From Chthonomonadales bacterium (GTDB lineage: Bacteria > Armatimonadota > Chthonomonadetes > Chthonomonadales > CAJBBX01): DNA of 45,047 nucleotides. The stretch covers positions 1 to 45,047 of the forward strand of contig JAAYVH010000064.1 in NCBI GenBank assembly GCA_012517255.1, given 5' to 3'. This document shows, piece by piece, positions 39,290 through 45,047 of the stretch. Made by a program: the position numbers and the translations under genes. Numbering within the stretch: the stretch's first letter is position 1; the number at the start of each line of letters is the position of its first letter. The notes under the pieces were generated by a model. That model worked only from the letters and a program-made list of their open reading frames with translations. It was not told where the DNA came from and ran no database searches.

Positions 39290-40174
39290 GTGGCAGTCGG
39301 TGGCAACGCTCCCACTAGGACGCGGCTGTTGACCCGTCGGCGGCTTCTCGGGTCACTGGCGGCGGGACTGTCGGGCGTCGCCGGCGTCGGCGCGTATGCC
39401 CGCTGGATTGAGCCGGAGCGCATAGAGCTAACCCGGCGCGATTTGCTCCTCGCGGGCTGGCCTGCCGATCTTCCGCCATTGCGTGTGGGCCATCTCAGTG
39501 ATCTCCATTGCGACGGAGACCGAGCGCTGGACCGTACGCGCCGCGCTGTCTTGATGCTCATGGCGGCCCGACCCGACATTGTGTTCCTGACCGGCGACTA
39601 CGTTACGAGCCATGGCGAGCAATGGGCGCCCCGCTGCATAGATGCCCTATCTCCGCTGGCCCAGGCCCCCCTTGGCGCGTTCGCCGTCCGCGGCAACCAT
39701 GATTGGTGGACTGGCAGCAGCGAAATCGTGGAGCGGGAGTTCAGGCGGATCGGAGTGCCGACGCTCAGCAACGCGGCGGCGCGCGTGCGCGGTCTGGGCA
39801 ACGTGTGGGTGATTGGCGTCGAATCGCTGGCTACCGGAACGGAGGACATTACGAAGGCCGTCGAGAATGTTCCTTCGGGTGCATTCCGCTTCCTGTTGGT
39901 GCATGAGCCTGACTACGCGGACAGTGTCACGGCGCCGGTCGGCCTGCAGTTGTCCGGGCACTCGCACGGTGGTCAGGTACGCGTGCCCGGTCTGCCCGCC
40001 TATACGCCGTATGGTGCGCGGAAGTACGTGAGCGGATACTACGAGACGGCTCCGCACCCGGTGTTTGTGACCCGCGGCGTGGGTATGATCGGTGTGCCGT
40101 TGCGGTTTCGATGTCCGCCGGAAGCTGCGCTTCTCATCGTAGACCGCGACAGAAGGAACAACGCGCGTCTCTGA
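39290..40174 (+). CDS. Tat-exported metallophosphoesterase (YaeI/YkuE-like)
   Basis: A 294-residue calcineurin-like phosphoesterase. The N-terminus holds a twin-arginine signal, [20 protein letters not shown], so export in folded form is likely. Metal ligand motifs are all present: [23 protein letters not shown] and LSGHSHGGQ. Relatives include YkuE and YaeI, the latter a phosphodiesterase acting on lipid A-linked or related substrates. The start is GTG with a weak site; alternatives downstream would break the Tat signal. It follows kbl by 20 bases. Confidence 0.88.
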   Translation: MAVGGNAPTRTRLLTRRRLLGSLAAGLSGVAGVGAYARWIEPERIELTRRDLLLAGWPADLPPLRVGHLSDLHCDGDRALDRTRRAVLMLMAARPDIVFLTGDYVTSHGEQWAPRCIDALSPLAQAPLGAFAVRGNHDWWTGSSEIVEREFRRIGVPTLSNAAARVRGLGNVWVIGVESLATGTEDITKAVENVPSGAFRFLLVHEPDYADSVTAPVGLQLSGHSHGGQVRVPGLPAYTPYGARKYVSGYYETAPHPVFVTRGVGMIGVPLRFRCPPEAALLIVDRDRRNNARL

Positions 40175-40248
40175 CGCGTAGGAGAACGCGAGCAACCGAT
40201 CATTGTCGTCGGCCAGCGACGACAGATCTATTAATGGGAGGTGTGTCC

Positions 40249-40575
40249 ATGGGTGCAGTTGCAGAAGTGACAGCGGCCAACTTCGATCAGGAAGTGCTTC
40301 AATCCGACGTTCCGGTTTTGGTGGATTTTTGGGCAACATGGTGTGGACCGTGCCGAATGGTCGCCCCGCACGTTGAGGCGGTCGCCGAGGAGTTCGCCGG
40401 CGTTGCCAAGGTTTTCAAGCTTGACGTGGACAAAGAGAGCGAGATCGCGGCCCGTTACGGCATCATGTCCATCCCGACGCTTGTGTACTTCAAGGATGGC
40501 AAGGTCGCGGATCAGGTTGTTGGAGCTCAGCCCAAGAAGGCGATTGCCGATCGGCTCCAGAGGCTGGTCGGCTGA
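40249..40575 (+). CDS. trxA: thioredoxin
   Basis: A 108-residue general disulfide reductase. The active site is WCGPC with C32 and C35, the buried Asp is in VLVDFWATW, and cis-Pro lies in [15 protein letters not shown] lies 7 bases before the ATG; an in-frame ATG just upstream (MGGVS) sits on the ribosome binding site and is less likely. It has the usual length and full activity is expected. A short hairpin follows the gene. Confidence 0.96.
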   Translation: MGAVAEVTAANFDQEVLQSDVPVLVDFWATWCGPCRMVAPHVEAVAEEFAGVAKVFKLDVDKESEIAARYGIMSIPTLVYFKDGKVADQVVGAQPKKAIADRLQRLVG

Positions 40576-40582
40576 CGCAGAT

Positions 40583-40598
40583 CGGGGTTGACACCCCG
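40583..40598 (+). terminator. short hairpin after trxA overlapping a -35-like TTGACA
   Basis: CGGGGT and ACCCCG pair around a TGAC loop, 8 bases after the trxA stop. The loop region spells TTGACA (40588-40593), and TATTCA lies 18 bases on, so the same DNA may hold a weak promoter for the riboswitch operon. Confidence 0.45.
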
Positions 40599-40663
40599 AA
40601 ACAGATCGAGGTATTCATCTCAATGTGCCGCTGAGACCAGATCTCCGCGGCCTAACTGAACAA

Positions 40664-40753
40664 CGCTGGGGGTGCTGGCTTGCGCCGGCTGAGATTCCGC
40701 TTTGGCGGAGAACCCCGAGAACCTGATGCGGGTAATGCCGACGGAGGGAAGCG
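40664..40753 (+). ncRNA. TPP riboswitch (THI box)
   Basis: The conserved aptamer elements occur in order: GGGGGTGC, GGCTGAGA (40688-40694 region), AACCCCGAGAACCTGATGC, GGGTAATGCC and GGAGGGAA. The P1 helix forms from CGCT (40664-40667) and AGCG (40750-40753), the latter touching the ATG at 40754. GGAGGG (40743-40748), part of the conserved 3' side, also serves as the Shine-Dalgarno sequence. Thiamine diphosphate binding should therefore directly block translation of the next frame. The genes behind it include thiamine pyrophosphokinase, as expected. Confidence 0.96.
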
Positions 40754-40912
40754 ATGAAGCCATTCATCGAGACGCCGTTGCCTGACCGCCGGGTTCAGGA
40801 CAACGGCGTCGTTGTCTTGATCCGGCAACGAGTATGCACGCTGCCGGCTCTGGCGCTCCTCCTCGCGGTCCCTATCGCTTCCTCGTCGCGCACCCGAAGG
40901 AGCCAGCCATGA
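40754..40912 (+). CDS. 52-residue riboswitch-proximal frame, possible leader peptide
   Basis: ATG at 40754 begins MKPFIETPLPDRRVQDNGVV and ends 52 residues later in a TGA that overlaps the pseudopilin ATG (ATGA). The ribosome binding site is the aptamer's own GGAGGG, ideally spaced. The middle is hydrophobic (LPALALLLAVPIASSS), followed by a basic end, somewhat like a signal sequence. I recognise no family. It could be a leader peptide whose translation transmits riboswitch control to the next gene, or the remains of an earlier riboswitch-controlled gene. Confidence 0.5.
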   Translation: MKPFIETPLPDRRVQDNGVVVLIRQRVCTLPALALLLAVPIASSSRTRRSQP

Positions 40913-41649
40913 CAAGATATCGCCAGGCTTTCACCCTGATTGAGCTGCTTGTGGTCATCGCTATCATTGCGATACTGGCAGCGATCCTCTTTCCCGTCTT
41001 CGCGCAGGCACGGGAGAAGGCCCGCGAGACCGCGTGCATCTCCAATGCGCGACAGATCGGCCTGCAGGTCCGCATGTACGTGTCGGATTACGACGAAGTC
41101 ATGCCGATCTTCTACGCTTACAACTCCCAACCGCCGTCCGGCACGCCTGGACACAAGGGCATCGAGCTGCTCATACTCCCCTACGGCAAGAGCAGAGAGC
41201 TCTTCCGGTGCCCCAATGACGCCGGAGGACCGGCGGTCGCCGATCCCGACTATGGCTGTCCGGGTCGTCCGAGCTACCACGCTTGCTACGGGTCCAGTTA
41301 CCGCTTCAGCAAGGGCAGCTTCAGCGTCGTGGCCGGCGAGTCGAGCCAGAACAACGAGATCTACGCGTTCTCGCGCCCGGTCTCAGACGCATCCTTTGCG
41401 CTTCCTGCTGAGACCCGCATGATGCGAGACGAGATGTTCCCGTTCTTCACCGAGAGCAAGTACGGCTACGTCCCGGACTACTTCCGCCAGTGGCACGCAC
41501 GGGGCGGCAGCGTGATCTTCGTGGATGGACACGCACGGTTCACCGTCTCGGCCGGAGCGTTCGATGCCCAGGTCGTGTGCCCCGATGGGCAGCGCAGCGG
41601 TGACATCAACCCAGAGACGGGTGAGATGTACTACTGGGGCTGCGATTAG
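40909..41649 (+). CDS. DUF1559-type pseudopilin inside a thiamine operon
   Basis: A 246-residue pilin-like protein. After the leader MTRYRQA comes FTLIELLVVIAIIAILA, then LFPVFAQAREKARETAC. The signature WHARGGSVIFVDGHA is the H-x9-DG box. Segments YVSDYDEVMP and LFRCPNDAGG are common to the family. It has its own AAGGAG 6 bases before the ATG, inside the 52-codon frame that it overlaps by 4 bases. It lies between the TPP riboswitch and thiN, with only 6 bases to the latter, so it should be co-regulated by thiamine diphosphate. Why a pilin-like protein should be so controlled is unknown. Confidence 0.9.
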   Translation: MTRYRQAFTLIELLVVIAIIAILAAILFPVFAQAREKARETACISNARQIGLQVRMYVSDYDEVMPIFYAYNSQPPSGTPGHKGIELLILPYGKSRELFRCPNDAGGPAVADPDYGCPGRPSYHACYGSSYRFSKGSFSVVAGESSQNNEIYAFSRPVSDASFALPAETRMMRDEMFPFFTESKYGYVPDYFRQWHARGGSVIFVDGHARFTVSAGAFDAQVVCPDGQRSGDINPETGEMYYWGCD

Positions 41650-41655
41650 TTAGCC

Positions 41656-42324
41656 ATGAGCTTGCCGGCGCCCGAACCCACAGATCTACAGGAAGCGCTG
41701 ATCGTCGCCAACGGCGGTCGCGTGGGTTCGGGCCTGCTGCGCAGACTGCACCAGCAAGCCAGGGTCATCATCGCCACGGACGGCGCAGCGTCGCGTCTGC
41801 TCCGCCGGGGCATCACGCCCGATTTCGTAGTGGGCGACCTCGATTCCCTGGATCCGGAAGCCCGAAGCCGCATCCCGGCGGCGTCGCTGGTTTACGCGCC
41901 GGATCAGGATCGCTGCGATCTCGACAAGGCCATCGAGGTCTCGATAGAGCGCGGCTTCAGGCACATCACCGTCGTCGGCGGGCTTGGACGACGCTGGGAC
42001 CACAGCCTGACCACGATCAGTCTACTCATCGCCTATGCCGACAAGGCGCGAGTCCGACTGGTTCGCGGCTCGACGGTGATCATGGCGGTCACCGACCGCC
42101 TTACCATCTCGGGCTCGGCAGGCGACCGTGTGTCGCTGATCGCCTTCGCGCCGGTCCAAGGGGTCACGCTCACCGGCGTAGCGTGGCCCCTGAACGGCGC
42201 AACCCTCCGACCGGGATCACAGGGCGTGAGCAACCGCATGACTCAGGCCGTCGCAGAACTGACCATTGAGAGCGGCTGCGTGGTTGTCTGCCATCACGCC
42301 TCGCGGCGCGAGGCCCGGCCGTGA
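41656..42324 (+). CDS. thiN: thiamine pyrophosphokinase
   Basis: Thiamine diphosphokinase makes TPP from thiamine and ATP in the cytoplasm. The 222-residue protein shows ATDGAASRLLRRGITPDFV, VGDLDSLDPEA, the Asp-rich DQDRCDLDKAIEV, and VVGGLGRRWDHSL, matching the TPK N-terminal catalytic domain. The C-terminal beta domain ends with GVSNRMTQAVAELTIESG, the thiamine-binding region. The ribosome binding site is poor, so coupling to the pseudopilin gene is probable. The following symporter gene overlaps by 4 bases (GTGA). Presence behind a TPP riboswitch confirms the function. Confidence 0.93.
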   Translation: MSLPAPEPTDLQEALIVANGGRVGSGLLRRLHQQARVIIATDGAASRLLRRGITPDFVVGDLDSLDPEARSRIPAASLVYAPDQDRCDLDKAIEVSIERGFRHITVVGGLGRRWDHSLTTISLLIAYADKARVRLVRGSTVIMAVTDRLTISGSAGDRVSLIAFAPVQGVTLTGVAWPLNGATLRPGSQGVSNRMTQAVAELTIESGCVVVCHHASRREARP

Positions 42325-43751
42325 CGCGGGCCTCGTTTTCGACGCCGGACCTGATTCTGCTGGGTGTCTATGCCCTGCTCACCCTCTCGATCGGTTTCTG
42401 GCGTAGGAAGCGCACCCACGAGGACTTTCTCGTTGCAGGACGCGCTCTCGGTCTGCCGGTGTTCGTAGCCACCGTCGTCGCAACCTGGTACGGCGGCATC
42501 CTTGGCGTGGGGGAGATGACCTATCGCTACGGACTCATCAACTGGACCACCCAGGGCCTGCCCTACTACATTATGGCTGTCATCTTCGCGCTTGCGCTTG
42601 CGGGCAGGATACGCACTGCTTCGCTCTATACGATCCCCGACAAGCTCGACGAGGCGCATGGACGCGGCGCTGCTCTCGTCGGCGCCGCCTGCGCTTTCAT
42701 CATGACCACACCGGCGCCCTATGTCCTGATGGTGGGCCAGTTGGTCCATATCGTCACGGGCTGGAACCTGCTGCCATCCATCATTGCGGGCGTGCTGTTC
42801 AGCGTCGCATACGTCTATGTCGGCGGCTTTCAGTCGGATGTGCGCATCAACGTTTTCCAGTTCCTGCTGATGTTCGGCGGCTTTCTTGTGGCCCTGCCGA
42901 TCATCGCCGTGCGATGCGGCGGGCTTGACGGCCTGATCAGCGGGCTTCCGCCTGACCATCTCAAGCTCGATGGAGGGCTTGGTACCGGATACGTTGCCGT
43001 CTGGTTCTTCATCGCGATCTGGACGATCGTGGACCCCGGTTTCCACCAGCGCTGCTATGCTGCCCGCACCCCTCAGATCGCGCGGCGTGGCATTCTGCTA
43101 GCTGTGCTCTGCTGGATCGTGTTCGATCTTCTGACTACGACGACCGGCCTGTTCGCGCGGGTCGCCTTACCCGGCCTCGAGGGAGCTCAGACCGGGTATG
43201 CCTTCCCGCTTCTGGCCGAGAGGCTGCTCCCGCCCGGTATCAAGGGGCTGTTCTACATAGCCATGCTCGCCACGGTAATGTCCACCGTCGTGTCCTACAC
43301 GTTCCTCGGCGGAATGACCATCGGCAGAGACCTCCTGTGGCGGCTCACTGGCGGTCCCATCGAGCGTGTCACCTCGTTGACCCGCCTCGGTCTCGTGATC
43401 ACCTCGGCTGTGGCGGTGGTCGTGGCTGTGTCCATTCCTTCGGTGGTGCAGCAGTGGTGGGCGATCGGCACGGTGTGTGTGCCCGCCATGCTTCCTGCCG
43501 TCCTCACGAGCTACGCGCCCCGCTGGCGCGTCGGTCCGCTCTGGACGACAGTCGGCATGCTGGCCGGCGGCGGCGTGGCCGCCCTGTGCCTCGCGTCCGC
43601 ATGGTTGCGCCATGGGCTCGGCGCGGAGATGTCCGACAGTTCGCTGTTCCCGCTGGGGATCCAGCCCATGTACCCGGGGCTTGCTGCCGCAGCCGTGGCC
43701 TATGTGCTGGGTCGCCTGGTCGGACGAGGCCGGGCCATGGGAGCCCCATAG
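42321..43751 (+). CDS. SSS-family sodium/solute symporter, predicted thiamine or precursor transporter
   Basis: A 476-residue membrane protein with about 13 helices of the LeuT-fold SSS family. The opening PDLILLGVYALLTLSIGFW, then RRKRTHEDFLVAGRALGLP and ATWYGGILGVGEMTY, is typical, as is MLATVMSTVVSYTFLGG near residue 315. The GTG start overlaps the thiN stop. SSS members co-regulated with thiamine genes (for example ThiV of archaea and some proteobacteria) have been proposed as thiamine or HMP transporters. By that logic this one imports thiamine or a precursor for phosphorylation by the thiN product. Substrate assignment is inference. Confidence 0.88.
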   Translation: MTRASFSTPDLILLGVYALLTLSIGFWRRKRTHEDFLVAGRALGLPVFVATVVATWYGGILGVGEMTYRYGLINWTTQGLPYYIMAVIFALALAGRIRTASLYTIPDKLDEAHGRGAALVGAACAFIMTTPAPYVLMVGQLVHIVTGWNLLPSIIAGVLFSVAYVYVGGFQSDVRINVFQFLLMFGGFLVALPIIAVRCGGLDGLISGLPPDHLKLDGGLGTGYVAVWFFIAIWTIVDPGFHQRCYAARTPQIARRGILLAVLCWIVFDLLTTTTGLFARVALPGLEGAQTGYAFPLLAERLLPPGIKGLFYIAMLATVMSTVVSYTFLGGMTIGRDLLWRLTGGPIERVTSLTRLGLVITSAVAVVVAVSIPSVVQQWWAIGTVCVPAMLPAVLTSYAPRWRVGPLWTTVGMLAGGGVAALCLASAWLRHGLGAEMSDSSLFPLGIQPMYPGLAAAAVAYVLGRLVGRGRAMGAP

Positions 43752-43779
43752 CGGGGCATGCAACGAGCTGGCAGTTCAG

Positions 43780-44313
43780 CTAATCCCGGTGCAGGGCTCG
43801 CACGAAGACACGGCCAGGTATGGGACCATCATCGGGAGCGAGTTCGCTTAGCAGCGCTGCCTCGCGCTCGATGGTCTGCACGACGCTGGCGCGATTCATG
43901 ACGATCTGATTGGAGCCAGTTACCGTCGGGGCGTGCCGCCATGGGATCTCGCCAGTCTCCCCGGCGAGCGCTTCGACAATGGCAGAGCCGTCCGCCCGTC
44001 CGTCGCCGATATCGAGCAGCATTCTGCCCACATCGGCGCGTGCCGGATCTCCGGGAGCCCGCACGGTATAGCCGTTCCCCTGAAGATACACGCACAGGGC
44101 CACCAAGGCTGTCCGCAGATTGCCGCTCGCGAACGGCCTGCCGTGCGCAAGGGCAACGACGAAATCGGAGCCCTGTCCAAGCACGTCCGTGCTATCCCCG
44201 TAGCCATACTGGGCGGCTACGGCTTCCTCCAGCAGTTCATAGTTGAAGGGCTGTTCTTCGCCGCAGATGCGGGCGTTCAGCCAGACCAGATCATGCACGG
44301 ACAGGTATAGCAT
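43780..44313 (-). CDS. Doc/Fic-fold protein with degenerate active site
   Basis: A 177-residue protein related to Doc (death-on-curing) toxins. The opening MLYLSVHDLVWLNARICGEE and GYGDSTDVL resemble Doc, and the core reads ALAHGRPFASGNLRTALVAL. The active motif H-P-F-x-D-G-N-K-R of relatives is altered to R-P-F-A-S-G-N-L-R: R59, S63 and L66 replace His, Asp and Lys. Catalysis (kinase or AMP transfer) is therefore not expected. About 50 extra C-terminal residues follow, with no clear fold. No Phd-type antitoxin is encoded next to it. It starts 6 bases after the nuoN stop on the same strand and thus is probably co-transcribed with respiratory complex I genes. Confidence 0.75.
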   Translation of the reverse strand: MLYLSVHDLVWLNARICGEEQPFNYELLEEAVAAQYGYGDSTDVLGQGSDFVVALAHGRPFASGNLRTALVALCVYLQGNGYTVRAPGDPARADVGRMLLDIGDGRADGSAIVEALAGETGEIPWRHAPTVTGSNQIVMNRASVVQTIEREAALLSELAPDDGPIPGRVFVRALHRD

Positions 44314-44319
44314 GAGCCT

Positions 44320-45047
44320 TCACCTTCCTCCCGAGACCAGATGGGTGCGCGCGTTGCTCAGCGTCTCCACCGCTTGAGCCGCACGCTCTCCAAGAGCGAC
44401 CCATGGTCGCGGATATACGCCGATGGACACCGTCGCTATCACACAGACCGCAAGCGCCACTGCGAGCGGCGCCGGTACGCGGATCGGCGTATCTTCATCG
44501 GGATCACGGATATACGCTTCAAGCGCCACTCTGAGATAGTAGTAGAGCGCGACGACGCTGATGGCGGCTCCCACTGCGACCAGCAAGACCTGACCTCCGT
44601 CCCAACCCGCCGCAAAGAGGTACAGCTTGCCCACGAAGCCTGCCAACGGAGGTATGCCGCCGAGCGAGAAGAGGACTACCAGCGCAGTCAAGGCCAGCAG
44701 GGGCGCTCTCCGGTGCAGTCCGCGCAGCGCAACGATCTGATCGGAGCCCGTCGCCTCACCCACGGCGTGAGCCAGCAGGAAGCCGCCGACGTTCGTGAAG
44801 GCATACAGGAAGGCATACATCACAATGGATGCGACGGCCAGACGGTTGCCGGGCAGCCAGGCGCCGGCGACGGCCACCAGCATGTATCCCGCCTGCGCGA
44901 TGCCTGAATATGCCAGCATCCGCTTCAGGTTCCTCTGGGAGATGGCCATCAGATTGCCGGCGATCATCGAAGCCAGCGCAAGGATCACCACAACGGGAAC
45001 CCATCGGTCACCCGCCACGCCTATGGCGACCAACAGAAACCGCAGGA
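44320..45047 (-). CDS. nuoN: NADH-quinone oxidoreductase subunit N (N-terminal part outside window)
   Basis: The open frame runs past the window edge, leaving about 242 C-terminal residues of an antiporter-like complex I subunit. The segment GNLMAISQRNLKRMLAYSGI contains the Lys and following Ser/Gln pattern typical of NuoN/NuoM, then AQAGYMLVAVAG and LFSLGGIPPLAGFVGKLYLF. The last two helices and the ending with VYPRPW are typical of NuoN, which usually ends the nuo operon. Six or seven membrane helices are visible. Subunit M cannot be fully excluded, but GIPPLAGFVGKLYLF and position favour N. Confidence 0.9.
   Translation of the reverse strand, partial: LRFLLVAIGVAGDRWVPVVVILALASMIAGNLMAISQRNLKRMLAYSGIAQAGYMLVAVAGAWLPGNRLAVASIVMYAFLYAFTNVGGFLLAHAVGEATGSDQIVALRGLHRRAPLLALTALVVLFSLGGIPPLAGFVGKLYLFAAGWDGGQVLLVAVGAAISVVALYYYLRVALEAYIRDPDEDTPIRVPAPLAVALAVCVIATVSIGVYPRPWVALGERAAQAVETLSNARTHLVSGGR

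Noticed and set aside
40164-40178. Hairpin CGCGTC-TCT-GACGCG at the end of the metallophosphoesterase gene
   Set aside because: Only 6 bp with a 3-base loop over the stop codon; too weak by itself to call a terminator.
1-45047. tRNA or rRNA genes, CRISPR arrays, insertion sequences, phage or defence islands
   Set aside because: No cloverleaf-like sequence with a TTCGA arm, no spaced short palindromic repeats, no transposase-like frame and no marked base-composition shift was found.

Overview
The window looks like chromosomal DNA of an Armatimonadota (formerly Armatimonadetes) bacterium. The main clue is three separate DUF1559-type pseudopilin genes whose N-termini follow the FTLIELLVV...LFPVFAQAREKAR pattern I associate with that phylum. 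The DNA is GC-rich with dense operons, ATGA/GTGA overlaps and frequent GTG/TTG starts. A KDO8P synthase (kdsA) implies a Gram-negative outer envelope, while the T-box leader is of a kind better known from Gram-positives and Chloroflexi. The assignment is inference from protein sequence only.

Region 1 (1-6060, minus strand) is a branched-chain amino acid operon in the order T-box leader, ilvB, ilvN, small membrane protein, stand-alone response regulator, ilvC, leuA (cut by the window edge). Region 2 (6041-8866, plus) holds kdsA, a Gfo/Idh/MocA oxidoreductase and an orphan MalG-type sugar permease. Region 3 (8878-12610, minus) holds a PRC/MgtE-N/CBS protein with a leaderless-looking promoter, a small membrane protein, and a LacI-family regulator overlapping a pseudopilin gene. 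The regulator's promoter is followed by three tandem 13-bp repeats that look like operators. Region 4 (12666-20216, minus) holds a two-gene heterodimeric ABC exporter and argF-argG-argH.

Region 5 (20413-22394, plus) holds a Cof-type HAD phosphatase, a very acidic protein and a VanX-like dipeptidase. Region 6 (22396-27607, minus) holds a YkgJ-type cysteine-cluster protein, a clostripain-family lipoprotein whose catalytic Cys is Ser, a HEAT-repeat membrane protein, a PP2C phosphatase, and a 34-residue membrane stub resembling the anchor of FHA proteins. Region 7 holds an amidohydrolase (plus) convergent with serA (minus). Region 8 (31088-36728, plus) holds a pseudopilin, a DUF2344 protein, an RNase E/G, rplU, rpmA and obgE. 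Region 9 (36929-40598, plus) holds tdh-kbl (threonine to glycine), a Tat-exported metallophosphoesterase and thioredoxin.

Region 10 (40583-43751, plus) is the most unusual part. A canonical TPP riboswitch, with the Shine-Dalgarno inside the aptamer, precedes a 52-codon frame, a pseudopilin, a thiamine pyrophosphokinase and an SSS-family symporter. This reads as a thiamine salvage operon with a pseudopilin as its first large gene. Region 11 (43780-45047, minus) is the 3' part of nuoN followed by a Doc-like protein whose Fic motif has lost its catalytic residues. I found no tRNA, rRNA, CRISPR array, insertion sequence or phage gene. The novelty candidates are the riboswitch-pseudopilin arrangement, degenerate enzymes in conserved settings, leaderless promoters, and the regulatory repeats upstream of lacI.
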